Shown in pieces: positions 15,778 through 24,357 of a DNA stretch of 33,039 nt (its first letter is position 1; every line of letters begins with the position of its first letter). A model generated the notes under the pieces. The model had not been told where the DNA came from and made no database searches. It saw only the letters and a list, made by a program, of their open reading frames with translations. Both the position numbers and the translations under genes were made by a program. The DNA comes from an uncultured Lachnospiraceae bacterium. GTDB taxonomy: Bacteria; Bacillota; Clostridia; Lachnospirales; Lachnospiraceae. The stretch covers positions 1 through 33,039 of the forward strand of contig CANOFI010000001.1 in the NCBI GenBank assembly GCA_947565255.1, in the 5' to 3' direction.

Positions 15778-17163
15778 TTATACCTGCTCCATGATGTCTC
15801 CGATGCTCATATCCGGCTCTGCAATTCCTTTAAAAAGTATACGCATCATGTAATAATACAAAAGCTCCATATCATGCTCTTCTAACTGGGCTGTCTGATA
15901 GTGATAGGAAAAATTCATTCCTCCATGCTCAGTATGTGATACGGTCAGATACATTTTTTTTGTCGCCGCACCGTTTGCAAACCATTTTGAATGCTGCGCA
16001 ATATTGACAAGATGCGGATTGTCCATCTTCACCGGCATCGGCTGATAGGTGAGATAGCAGCTCTCATACGTTGTATGTTCCGGCGTATGGTACCGTTTTC
16101 TCATCTCTTCCTCTATGAGAGCGGGGTCGTAATTGCTGTGCATGTAAATCCGGTTCTGCACATTCTGGATTTCGTATGCCGCCGCCAGAAATTCAGTTTC
16201 CGGAGAAATCACTGTCCTGCACGGGAACATAATCGTTCTGCTCCCGCCGGAAGTCCACTCGTCGTGGGTGGAACGTCTTGAAATAAAATTCTGAATCGTA
16301 ATGTCTTCCTGTCCGTTATTGACTTTCGACAAATACGTTCGGATTGAAAGCAGTAAAAGATTTGTCATGGAAATTTGATGATTCATACAAAAATCAATCA
16401 GATTACGCGTCGGCTCCGGCTCTAAATAATAATCCTTCACCTGTACAAACAAGTTTTCAAGTTCTATATCCGCTGCCCTTAGCTTCGGATTGCCATGCCG
16501 TTTTCTTGCCTCCTCGAGAACAGACGGCCCCTGAATATCGGAATAAAGCGGTTCGCCCAGCGCGTCCAGACGATCTTCCCAGAACTTCTTATCTTTGGCA
16601 AACCGTTTCTCGTTGCCTGCTTTTTGCAAATCCTTCACAAGCACCGCTTCAAAATCCGCCATATCCTGAGGATACGCCGACTTGAATCTGTAATGTGTGT
16701 AAAGCTGCATCAGATCATTAATCATTACAACCAGACCGCTCGAATCAATCAGTCTGTGGTCCATATGGATAAAAAACCCATTGTAACCTTCTGGAAGCTT
16801 TACCATCGTCACATCGCACAGCGGAATATTATCCTTATCAAATGTCTCATACGCCCATTTCTGCATAAGGTCATCTGCCTGTGCCAGACTCATTCCCGAT
16901 AAATCCTTAATCGGGATGTCCCTTGTTTCTTTTTCTGCAATATACTGCTTTACTTCCCCATTTTCGTCCGGCTTCGTAAAACGCACGCGCATACATCCGT
17001 ACCGCTCAAATTCCAGCTGAATACATTTTTTCAAAAGCCCGAAATCCAGGGCCGACTTCAAAGAAGCCACAACGCTGACGCCCGACACCTGCTGTGTCTT
17101 ATACCTTAAAATCCAGTTATGATGCAATTTTTGTGCTGCCGTTAAAGGATAATATTTTCTCAT
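15778..17163 (-). CDS. Stand-alone condensation-domain (acyltransferase) protein
   Basis: 461 residues of the condensation/WS-DGAT-like superfamily. YPLTAAQKLHHNW at 5-17 is the C1 motif. The active-site motif is FIHMDHRLIDSSG (131-143), where the usual HHxxxDG reads DHRLIDS. The second His (H136) and the structural Asp (D140) are kept; the first His is Asp and the Gly is Ser. It should transfer the acyl group from the ACP to an acceptor amine or alcohol. GGAGG precedes the ATG. The family is confident; the acceptor is unknown. Confidence 0.8.
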   Translation of the reverse strand: MRKYYPLTAAQKLHHNWILRYKTQQVSGVSVVASLKSALDFGLLKKCIQLEFERYGCMRVRFTKPDENGEVKQYIAEKETRDIPIKDLSGMSLAQADDLMQKWAYETFDKDNIPLCDVTMVKLPEGYNGFFIHMDHRLIDSSGLVVMINDLMQLYTHYRFKSAYPQDMADFEAVLVKDLQKAGNEKRFAKDKKFWEDRLDALGEPLYSDIQGPSVLEEARKRHGNPKLRAADIELENLFVQVKDYYLEPEPTRNLIDFCMNHQISMTNLLLLSIRTYLSKVNNGQEDITIQNFISRRSTHDEWTSGGSRTIMFPCRTVISPETEFLAAAYEIQNVQNRIYMHSNYDPALIEEEMRKRYHTPEHTTYESCYLTYQPMPVKMDNPHLVNIAQHSKWFANGAATKKMYLTVSHTEHGGMNFSYHYQTAQLEEHDMELLYYYMMRILFKGIAEPDMSIGDIMEQV

Positions 17164-17272
17164 CTATAACTCCTCCTGCTTCCTTCCTTCTCCACCCAAA
17201 TTAACACATTCTGTTTTATATTTCTACCCCTCTTTGGACCTAACAGACATATTACATAAAATTGACCAAGAC

Positions 17273-18238
17273 TTACCAGGTTCTCTCAAAAAACTCCAAC
17301 AGCTTTTTCCGGTACAGTTCCGGATTTTCATATGCACTGCTGATATGCTTTGCCCCCGGTATGATAACAAGCTCTTTCGGCGCCTGGCATAACTTATAAT
17401 TGTCCTCTGAGTTAGACGGATATACATAAGTATCTCCCGAACCGTGAAAAAATAAAACCGGTCTTTTATTTTTCTTCATGGCATCCGCCGTATCCGCATC
17501 CTTCATACGAAAACCGGCAAAAAATGCACAGAACAAATCAAGCCGGAACAGCAGCAGGCCAATCCATTTTAAATGAAACCAGTTTGCGGCCATATCCTGG
17601 ACCTGCCCTTTCATGGAACGAAACCCGCAGTCCGCAATGATTCCCTTTACCTCCTCTGGCAATGCCAGCCCTGACGCCATAAGCACGGTCGCCGCCCCCA
17701 TCGATTCCCCAAAAAGATATATGGGCAGCTTTTTCTCATTTCGTTTTGCTATAAAGTATGTCCACTTTTGCACATCATACTTCTCCATTGCCCCGAATGT
17801 AATATACTCCCCCTGGCTTCCCCCGCAGCACCTCTGGTCAATAAAAAGAAGGTTACAGTGGTTCTCATGAAGAAACCTCGCAATATTTGCAAAATCTCCA
17901 AATCCACTTCCTTTGTATCCATGGCTGAGCACGACAAACCTCTTTGCATCCTCAGCCGGAAAATAATATGCGTGCAGCATAAGACCGTCCCTGCTTCGGA
18001 TATACCGGTCCTGCATCGTCTGCTGCCTGCACCATGCCTTTCCTTCTTCATACTCCTTCTCATATTTATTTCTCGGATGATTGTTTTTGATATGGGATAA
18101 TGCAAACCATTTCTTCTTAAACAGCTTTTTCTGCCCTCTGTAATGAATCATCATCTCAAAAAATGACCAGCCCGGTACCATAAATATGCCAAATGCCAGA
18201 CCGGCCGCTGCGGGAATTTTCAAAATCTTTTTTTTCAT
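17273..18238 (-). CDS. Membrane-anchored alpha/beta hydrolase
   Basis: 321 residues from the ATG at 18238 (GGAGG 12 bases upstream). A GTG at 18367 in frame has no ribosome site. An N-terminal hydrophobic segment (about 5-31) after MKKK is a likely signal anchor. Catalytic triad candidates: Ser179 in GESMG, Asp269 in GSGDTY, His298 in GAKHIS. The oxyanion region is VLSHGYKGSG (103-112). It lies 109 bases upstream of the condensation gene in the same direction, so it may release, recycle or hydrolyse the product, or be an unrelated esterase. Confidence 0.75.
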   Translation of the reverse strand: MKKKILKIPAAAGLAFGIFMVPGWSFFEMMIHYRGQKKLFKKKWFALSHIKNNHPRNKYEKEYEEGKAWCRQQTMQDRYIRSRDGLMLHAYYFPAEDAKRFVVLSHGYKGSGFGDFANIARFLHENHCNLLFIDQRCCGGSQGEYITFGAMEKYDVQKWTYFIAKRNEKKLPIYLFGESMGAATVLMASGLALPEEVKGIIADCGFRSMKGQVQDMAANWFHLKWIGLLLFRLDLFCAFFAGFRMKDADTADAMKKNKRPVLFFHGSGDTYVYPSNSEDNYKLCQAPKELVIIPGAKHISSAYENPELYRKKLLEFFERTW

Positions 18239-18393
18239 ACTAAAATTCAGCCTCCATGTTTTATTTTGAGCTCCGGCACCCTGTACAGAGCATTTCCGGA
18301 CCCGTTCTATCTGTCCCTTTTCATATGCCTTCAAGTACGCCTTCCAGGATACTGGTGGCACATACACACAAAGGAGCTGTCACACCAGGCACT

Positions 18394-18456
18394 ATACCGC
18401 AGAATAGGTATCCTATAGATACTACATATAGTGGTTACAACAACATCCTGCGGTAT
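18394..18456. repeat. Nested inverted repeat upstream of the hydrolase gene
   Basis: ATACCGCAG (18394-18402) and CTGCGGTAT (18448-18456) are exact inverted copies. Between them is a smaller GTATC...GATAC hairpin. The 295-base gap 18239-18533 shows no other clear feature. It may be a palindromic mobile remnant or structured leader. Confidence 0.4.
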
Positions 18457-18533
18457 ATGCCATAAGCGCAACAACCCCTTGCAAAAATGGCTCAAAACTT
18501 CTATTTGTTTTTCTCAACCCTTCAACGACTCTC

Positions 18534-19355
18534 CTATCGAACAAAAAACTGCACAGCCGCATCATTCGTTTCCTTTGAAAAATTCGTAGCCTTTATCATG
18601 GCCTGCTCTTCCTGGTCTCCCTTCACAGCCGTCCTGGTTCCTCCCTGTAATTCGCTTATTTTCGCCTGCCTTGCTTCTTTCATCGCTTTGTTGGCTTCGC
18701 CTAACACAGAAAACTGGGAAGCCGATGCCTTCTGCATCTTATCCTCCTGCTTTTGAAGCTCCGCCTTCTTATCCTCTGTATCAATGCCGCGGGCCTCATC
18801 CTGCCTGATCTCCCCTTTAAGAATGGCAATGGCATCCTTCATTCTGGTAATGACTCTTCTCTGCTGTTTCGCCTGTTCTATGCCGGAATCCCCTGTGACA
18901 GCAGCCGCTGTCTCTTTTCTGGAAACTTCGGTATCTGTCTCTTCTCTCTTATCATCCTTATCCCTGGATGGAACGTCAATATTTTCTAACTTCCGAACAG
19001 GATTCTCCTGATTTGTCCGGTCCTCAATACTTTTTTCTTTATTGTCCGCAGCTTTCTCATCATCTCCGGCAGGACGTACTTCCCCTGACAGGGCTTCTTT
19101 TTTCTGTTCTTTCTGAACCTGTTCCTGACGCATCCTTAACTGCGTATTCAAGCTGCTTATCTCCTGCTGCAGCTCCTGGTCTTTTTTCATCTTTTCCTTA
19201 GCGGATATGTCCTCTTTTGAAGAAAGTTTCTGCTTCTGCCGCTCTGCACTCGTAATCTGATTCTGAATATTCTTGCTGACAGAATCTGACGGCTGCACGG
19301 CTGCTCTCTGTCCGCCTGATACGCTTCCTATCGCTCCTATACCGCCTATTCCCAT
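18534..19355 (-). CDS. Coiled-coil FlxA-like protein of unknown function
   Basis: About 273 residues, start at the ATG at 19355 (GGAAAGGGG nine bases upstream); an ATG at 19364 is too close to that site. The glycine-rich N-terminus (MGIGGIGAIGSVSGG) is followed by a Gln/Lys/Glu-rich coiled coil (about 25-80) of FlxA-like type. A charged low-complexity middle follows, then a second coiled coil (about 165-240). It has no signal peptide, membrane segment or enzyme motif. It has its own promoter and seems unrelated to its neighbours. Confidence 0.65.
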   Translation of the reverse strand: MGIGGIGAIGSVSGGQRAAVQPSDSVSKNIQNQITSAERQKQKLSSKEDISAKEKMKKDQELQQEISSLNTQLRMRQEQVQKEQKKEALSGEVRPAGDDEKAADNKEKSIEDRTNQENPVRKLENIDVPSRDKDDKREETDTEVSRKETAAAVTGDSGIEQAKQQRRVITRMKDAIAILKGEIRQDEARGIDTEDKKAELQKQEDKMQKASASQFSVLGEANKAMKEARQAKISELQGGTRTAVKGDQEEQAMIKATNFSKETNDAAVQFFVR

Positions 19356-19435
19356 AACTTCCATCCCCTTTCCCGAAAATCAGATTCTTTTCGTTTCTGC
19401 TATGCTGTAAAAATTTACCTAATGTATCACTTTTT

Positions 19436-19464
19436 ATTATACACAAATAATCGAAAAAAATCAA
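19436..19464 (-). promoter_or_regulatory. Promoter of the FlxA-like gene
   Basis: Minus-strand TTGATT (19459-19464), 17 bp, TATAAT (19436-19441), about 80 bases before the start codon. Confidence 0.65.
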
Positions 19465-19563
19465 TCATTTTTTTGTAAGAAACTAACAAAGTTTTTGTTT
19501 CTGTTTACATTATTGTCCATTTCATTTTCGAGGAGCCTTTGCCTTTTTTACACTTTATTTCTC

Positions 19564-20997
19564 TTACAGTTCATTTTTTATCCCATTGTTTTTGCACGCT
19601 GCCTCCTGTACAATCCGGCAGACCTCGGGATAGGATTTTCCACTTTTCCTGCAAAGAGCCGCCACGCTCTCATATTCCGGATAACAGCGTACCTGCCCTT
19701 TGTGTTTACAGATCTTAACCTGCGCCTTACCAAGCTCTGTATCCACTGTCACAATATGACGTTCTAACACGGTCCGCTCCATATACTGCCTGCGGATACC
19801 GATAGTTGTTGTTTCTGCAAAGATTATTTCTTCCAAAACCGGCACGTCCTTTTTTGCCGCAAGGACATTCAGCTGACAGGCAGGGCGGTTTTTCTTCATG
19901 TAAATGGGCGTATAGTACACATCCCTTGCACCTGCCGCAAACAGCCGGTCCATTACGTAACCAAGCGCCTCACCGGTACAATCGTCAATGTTCGTTTCCA
20001 ACCTGCAAATCCGGTCCTGCGGATTTTTTATTTCTTTTTCTTCAATCAGCATGGCCCGTAAAATACTCGGCCGCTCATATGCCCGCTTTCCGGCGCCCAT
20101 ACCTGCCTTTCGGATAACAAATTTCTCCGGCAGACTGTCTGACGTACGGATTGCCGCCGCAATCGCCGCTCCGGTCGGAGTAACCAGTTCGCCCTTTATA
20201 TCTGTCATTCGGAGATGCAGACCATGTTCGGCTGCAATATTTAAAACGGCCGGAACCGGAACGGGCAAAATGCCATGCTGGCAGCGAACCGTGCCGGTCC
20301 CTTCCGAAAGACATGGAATGATACAGCGCACAATCCCCAAATCGTCCATACATACTGCCGCCGCTATGACATCCACAATGGAATCCACCGCACCAACCTC
20401 ATGAAAATGCACTTCTTCCACGGAAACACCGTGCGCCCTGCTTTCTGCCTGTGCAAGAATCTGAAAAATCCGCTCTGCCAGAGCCTTTGCACCCGGAGTC
20501 AGGGATGCCTGGTCTATTATATGCAAAATATCCGCCATATTTCTGTGTGCATGGTGATGTCCCTCATGTGCATGGCGGTGTTTCTCGCGCGCATTATGTA
20601 AACCATCCTGTGTATGTCCATGCAGCCCCGGTTCCTGATGGTTCTCTTTATGAATATGCTCATTCTGTCCGTCGTGCACATGACCGTGCAACTCCGGTTC
20701 CTGTTGGTTCTCTTTATGAATATGCTCATTCTGTCCGTCGTGCACATGACCATACAGATATTCCATGTCATGGTCATGGTTTTCCTCCTCCAGCACCACC
20801 TCAAAATCGCACATATCCAGTCCGGCCTTCTTCACTCTGCTGATTTTCACCTGAAAGCCTGAGAGCGGAAGGCTTCCCAATACCTGCTCCAGTTTTTTTG
20901 CATCTGCCCCTAAATCGAGCAGTGCCGCCACCGTCATATCCCCGCTGATTCCGGAATGACACTCCAGATACAGTGTATTTTCCTGTTCTCTATTCAC
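19564..20997 (-). CDS. larC: LarC, nickel insertion enzyme for nickel-pincer cofactor
   Basis: 477 residues from a GTG at 20997 that overlaps the larB stop by eight bases. Homologues begin close to the (L)YLxCxSGISGDM motif, here at 10-21, so the longer frame upstream is not used. LarC inserts nickel into the bis-thiolated pyridinium nucleotide in a CTP-dependent step. Residues 73-152 are a very His-rich linker with an internal tandem duplication, probably for nickel binding. Both LarC halves (HFHEVGAVDSIVD; ETNIDDCTGEALGYV) lie in one uninterrupted frame. In Lactiplantibacillus plantarum, by contrast, larC1/larC2 are joined by programmed frameshifting. Last gene of the operon. Confidence 0.92.
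   Translation of the reverse strand: MNREQENTLYLECHSGISGDMTVAALLDLGADAKKLEQVLGSLPLSGFQVKISRVKKAGLDMCDFEVVLEEENHDHDMEYLYGHVHDGQNEHIHKENQQEPELHGHVHDGQNEHIHKENHQEPGLHGHTQDGLHNAREKHRHAHEGHHHAHRNMADILHIIDQASLTPGAKALAERIFQILAQAESRAHGVSVEEVHFHEVGAVDSIVDVIAAAVCMDDLGIVRCIIPCLSEGTGTVRCQHGILPVPVPAVLNIAAEHGLHLRMTDIKGELVTPTGAAIAAAIRTSDSLPEKFVIRKAGMGAGKRAYERPSILRAMLIEEKEIKNPQDRICRLETNIDDCTGEALGYVMDRLFAAGARDVYYTPIYMKKNRPACQLNVLAAKKDVPVLEEIIFAETTTIGIRRQYMERTVLERHIVTVDTELGKAQVKICKHKGQVRCYPEYESVAALCRKSGKSYPEVCRIVQEAACKNNGIKNEL
20624..20751. repeat. 66-bp tandem duplication inside larC
   Basis: Two nearly identical copies at a period of 66 bases encode the 22-residue His-rich unit GHVHDGQNEHIHKENxxEP twice. 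From 20641 and 20707 onward, 45 bases are identical. The repeat keeps frame and adds metal-binding His. Confidence 0.8.
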
Positions 20998-21742
20998 CTG
21001 ACCGTACCCCCAGTCTGTTAATCTGCGAAGCAATATATCCTGCTCCATAACCATTGTCAATATTGACCACTGCAATTCCGTTCGCACAGGAATTAATCAT
21101 CGTAAGAAGCGCCGATAAGCCTTTCATATTCGCCCCATAGCCTACCGATGTCGGCACCGCAATCACGGGCTTGTCCACCAGGCCTCCGATTACGCTGGCA
21201 AGGGCCCCCTCCATGCCGGCCACGGCAACGACACAGTTTGCCCGGCGGATTTCCTCTGTCTTTGCCAGCAGACGGTGAATGCCGCTGACTCCGACGTCGT
21301 AGACACGCACAACTGCATTTCCAAAATATTCCGCCGTCTGCGCCGCTTCCTCTGCCACCGGAATATCCGCCGTTCCAGCCGTGCAGACTGCAATCAGTCC
21401 CCGCTGCTTCTTACCCGGCTTTTCTATTTTTAAAATATGCGAAACCGAATCATATTGAATTTGTAAAAGCGCATTTCTCAAGAATTCGTACTGGTCTTTG
21501 GAAGCCCTCGTTCCGAGAACCTCTCCATTTTCCTGATATAAATTTTCATATATTTTCAGGAGATGTTCATCCGTTTTGCCGCTGCAATACACGACCTCTG
21601 GAAAGCCGGAACGCAACTCCCGGCAGGTATCCAGCTTGGCATATCCCATATCCTCAAACGGTTTTTTCTGAAAATAATTTTCTGCCTCCTCAATGGATAA
21701 TTCGCCACTTCTTACTTTTTCCAATGCTTCTTTTATTTCCAT
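20990..21742 (-). CDS. larB: LarB, pyridinium-3,5-biscarboxylic acid mononucleotide synthase
   Basis: 250 residues. The C-terminal two thirds is the PurE-like fold, with CTAGTADIPVAEEA (about 122-135), DVGVSGIHRLL and AGMEGALASVIGGL, then VPTSVGYG and NSCANGIAVVNIDNGYGAG near the end. LarB carboxylates and hydrolyses nicotinic acid adenine dinucleotide, the first step of the pathway. The Cys in NSCANG is the candidate for the covalent intermediate. It lies 22 bases after cbiO and overlaps larC. Confidence 0.92.
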   Translation of the reverse strand: MEIKEALEKVRSGELSIEEAENYFQKKPFEDMGYAKLDTCRELRSGFPEVVYCSGKTDEHLLKIYENLYQENGEVLGTRASKDQYEFLRNALLQIQYDSVSHILKIEKPGKKQRGLIAVCTAGTADIPVAEEAAQTAEYFGNAVVRVYDVGVSGIHRLLAKTEEIRRANCVVAVAGMEGALASVIGGLVDKPVIAVPTSVGYGANMKGLSALLTMINSCANGIAVVNIDNGYGAGYIASQINRLGVRSGE

Positions 21743-21764
21743 GCCTGCTCTCTGCCTTTCTATC

Positions 21765-22502
21765 TTAATTCATAAACCGAAAACTCAGCGGAAGCCGAAG
21801 ACCGTTCGCCTCCAAAAGCTCCCTGTTTCGCAACACTTCCTTTGTATCCCCGTCAAATGCAATTCTGCCGCCGGACAGAAGCACCGTCCGCTCACAGGTA
21901 TCATAAATAAAGTCCAAATCATGCGAAGCGATGATTTTCACACCCTTCAAATCCCGTATAATCTCAATTAAATTTTCACGATTAGAAGGATCCAGCGCCG
22001 CCGACGGCTCATCCATCAGCAAAATATCCGAACCGATTGCAAGTATGCCCGCTATGGAAACAAGTTTTTTCTCTCCGCCGGACAGGCGGTAAATCTGTCT
22101 GTCAGCCAGGTTCTCTATGCGTGTCTGGCACAATGCCTTTTCTACCCGCATTTTTACCTCGTCTTCCTTCATCCCGTAATTCAGCGGCCCGAACGCTACA
22201 TCCTCATATACCGTATTCATAAATAACTGGCTGTCCGAGTCCTGAAACACATACCCGAGCTTCTTTCGAATCTGGTCAAGATTTTGTTTCTGCACGGCGA
22301 ATCCGTCCACACAGGCCTTCCCTTCATATTCCAAAAGAAGCCCGGTTAAAATCTTTAAAAGGGTGGATTTTCCCACCCCATTCGGCCCGATAATTCCGAC
22401 CGACTGTCCGTCCTCCACGGACATGCACAAATCCTTTAATACATACTCCGGCTGCTGCCTTTTATACCGAAACATCAAATGCTGTAATTCAATTCTGCTC
22501 AC
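21765..22502 (-). CDS. cbiO: ECF nickel/cobalt transporter ATPase CbiO
   Basis: 245 residues from a GTG at 22502 (GGAGGG upstream) that overlaps the cbiQ stop in a GTGA junction. A longer frame upstream is only the reverse of cbiQ. Walker A GPNGVGKST (39-47), Q-loop FQDSDSQLF, signature LSGGEKK, Walker B ILLMDEPSAALD, and switch His in ASHDLDF. It powers CbiMQ-mediated Ni/Co import, here presumably nickel for LarC. Confidence 0.92.
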   Translation of the reverse strand: MSRIELQHLMFRYKRQQPEYVLKDLCMSVEDGQSVGIIGPNGVGKSTLLKILTGLLLEYEGKACVDGFAVQKQNLDQIRKKLGYVFQDSDSQLFMNTVYEDVAFGPLNYGMKEDEVKMRVEKALCQTRIENLADRQIYRLSGGEKKLVSIAGILAIGSDILLMDEPSAALDPSNRENLIEIIRDLKGVKIIASHDLDFIYDTCERTVLLSGGRIAFDGDTKEVLRNRELLEANGLRLPLSFRFMN

Positions 22503-23296
22503 AACAACCCTCCTGCAATGTAAAAAATCGGAAACTTCCGCAAAACAAATAACGCAATCCCCCAGCTTACCGCATACACAATGCTTGTCCGCATCCTCCA
22601 GCGCCGTTTCAAAAACGGAAATTCTCCCTGAAATCCACGAAGCGTCATACTGTCGAACACCTGTTCCGCCCGTTCCATACTCCGAAGCAGCATCTGCCCG
22701 GCAAAGGAACCCCAGGCCCGCATTTGCACGCCCTTCTGTCCCGGCGCCCGCAAAAGATACGCCTGCCGCATTCTTGCCGCCTCTTTCAGCATAAGTACCA
22801 GATAACGGTAAATCAAAAGCACCAGCGTCACCAGAATGCCCGGCACATGCATGATTCGGAGGGCATGGCACATCCCATTCACCGTTGTTCCTGCCATAAG
22901 AAGATAAGCCGCCAAAACCGCAAATCCGGCCTTTAAAAAAAGAGACAGCATGGATAACATCCCACCTGTCACGGCAAATCCATGTAAACGAAACAGCACC
23001 TCCCTGTCAAATATGACATTGGCCGCTCCCAGAAGAAAAATACCGAAAAAAAGCAACCGCAGGCGGCGAAACGCTGTTTTTACCGACACCTCTCCGACTA
23101 CAAACAGGATAATCAGATACAAGCTCATTCCTGCCAGCCCAATCAGATTGTATGTATCAAATGACATCACAAGCACAAGGTACCAAAGCGTCACAAGCAC
23201 CTTTGCCAGAGGATGGATATGGCAGAAAAAGCGATTTTCTTCTGCCATATCCTCCATCTGATGAATCGTTTGAATCGCGGAATCCAGTTTATCCAT
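22499..23296 (-). CDS. cbiQ: ECF transporter transmembrane protein CbiQ
   Basis: 265 residues from the ATG at 23296 (AAAGGAAC upstream), overlapping the cbiM stop by eight bases. Several hydrophobic helices and the cytoplasmic coupling helices with ARMRQAYLLRAPGQ and MERAEQVFDSMTLRGF are diagnostic for the energy-coupling T component. Confidence 0.9.
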   Translation of the reverse strand: MDKLDSAIQTIHQMEDMAEENRFFCHIHPLAKVLVTLWYLVLVMSFDTYNLIGLAGMSLYLIILFVVGEVSVKTAFRRLRLLFFGIFLLGAANVIFDREVLFRLHGFAVTGGMLSMLSLFLKAGFAVLAAYLLMAGTTVNGMCHALRIMHVPGILVTLVLLIYRYLVLMLKEAARMRQAYLLRAPGQKGVQMRAWGSFAGQMLLRSMERAEQVFDSMTLRGFQGEFPFLKRRWRMRTSIVYAVSWGIALFVLRKFPIFYIAGGLL

Positions 23297-24293
23297 GCTG
23301 TTCCTTTCTTCTGAAAAAGCGAAACGCATAACATACTGCCGTGCACACTGCAACCACTATCACACAGCCTGCCAGACCGGACACTGCAGTTCCAGCCGCC
23401 GAATCATCATCCGGCAATGCATAATCCGGCAGAAGGGCTGTCTTATCCTGCACCTGCCCGGCCGTTTTATAAATACTGCCCTCTGCTTCCAGTTCTGTAC
23501 TTCCAGCTACCCGCTCTACAGACCATTCCAGCCCGTCCGGATACTGTGAAGCGAACAAAGACAGTCCTCCCGCCGTCACCGCCGCTACAGCGGCCAGAAC
23601 TGCAAGCACTTTGCGAAAACTCATTCTTTCCTTCGGAGCACACTCCATTATATTTCCGGTCCAAAGCATTTCCGGTCTCGCCTCATATACGAACACCAGT
23701 ACAGCTGCCGTAATCATGCCTTCCACAAGGCCGATTGCAAGATGAATCGGCTGCATTGCCGCGGCAAACACGCCGAAAGGCAGCTCGGTAATGCCGGAAA
23801 AAAGCGTCTGCAGCGTCACAGAAAAAGCGCCCAGCTGAAGTGATACGATACATGCCGCTATTGATGTGCTGATTATTTTTTTACGGGTTACGCCCTTTTT
23901 CATGACCTGCTTCCAGATGAGCAGTCCGCCGGCAAAACAGCCGTAAGCCGCCATATTCCATATGTTGCATCCCAAAGCGAGCAGTCCGCCGTCTGCAAAC
24001 AGCAGGCATTGTATCAGCAAAACTCCTGTCATCGTCAAAAAGCCGGCATATGGCCCCAGTATTCCTGTCAGCAGCATGCTTCCGCATAAATGCCCTGAAG
24101 AACCAGTTCCTGGAATCGTAAAATTAATCATCTGCGCTGCAAACACAAATGCCCCCATTACACCCATCGCTGCAATCTTTTTCGGCTCGTCCTCCATCTT
24201 TACTTTTTTAATGGAATATCCTGCCAAAGCTGCCGAACAGACATACATCGTGCCGGCCACTGCAGGGTTTACCAGCGCATCCGCCATGTGCAT
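23289..24293 (-). CDS. cbiM: Nickel/cobalt substrate-binding CbiM with C-terminal PDGLE domain
   Basis: 334 residues. The start is fixed at 24293 by GGAGGG and by the MHMADAL N-terminus. The conserved His2 of CbiM/NikM coordinates the metal, so the ATG five codons upstream would be wrong. Residues 1-220 form the S component with a conserved AAQMINFTIPGTGSSGHLCG. The remainder has one membrane helix, an extracytoplasmic PDGLEWSVE segment and a second helix, replacing a separate CbiN/NikN. Nickel rather than cobalt is inferred from the lar neighbours. Confidence 0.9.
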   Translation of the reverse strand: MHMADALVNPAVAGTMYVCSAALAGYSIKKVKMEDEPKKIAAMGVMGAFVFAAQMINFTIPGTGSSGHLCGSMLLTGILGPYAGFLTMTGVLLIQCLLFADGGLLALGCNIWNMAAYGCFAGGLLIWKQVMKKGVTRKKIISTSIAACIVSLQLGAFSVTLQTLFSGITELPFGVFAAAMQPIHLAIGLVEGMITAAVLVFVYEARPEMLWTGNIMECAPKERMSFRKVLAVLAAVAAVTAGGLSLFASQYPDGLEWSVERVAGSTELEAEGSIYKTAGQVQDKTALLPDYALPDDDSAAGTAVSGLAGCVIVVAVCTAVCYAFRFFRRKEQHG

Positions 24294-24357
24294 CGTAGTT
24301 CCCTCCATTCTATATTCAAAAATTTGGATTTTTCTGTTTTATCCTATCCTTCCAGTT

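Noticed and set aside
20517..20862. Met/His-rich ORFs opposite or in other frames of larC
   Set aside because: They are shadows of the His-rich repeat in larC, which is the conserved frame.
21765..22871. 368-residue reading of CbiO starting inside cbiQ
   Set aside because: The first 123 codons are cbiQ in another frame. A GTG at 22502 with GGAGGG gives the normal 245-residue ATPase.
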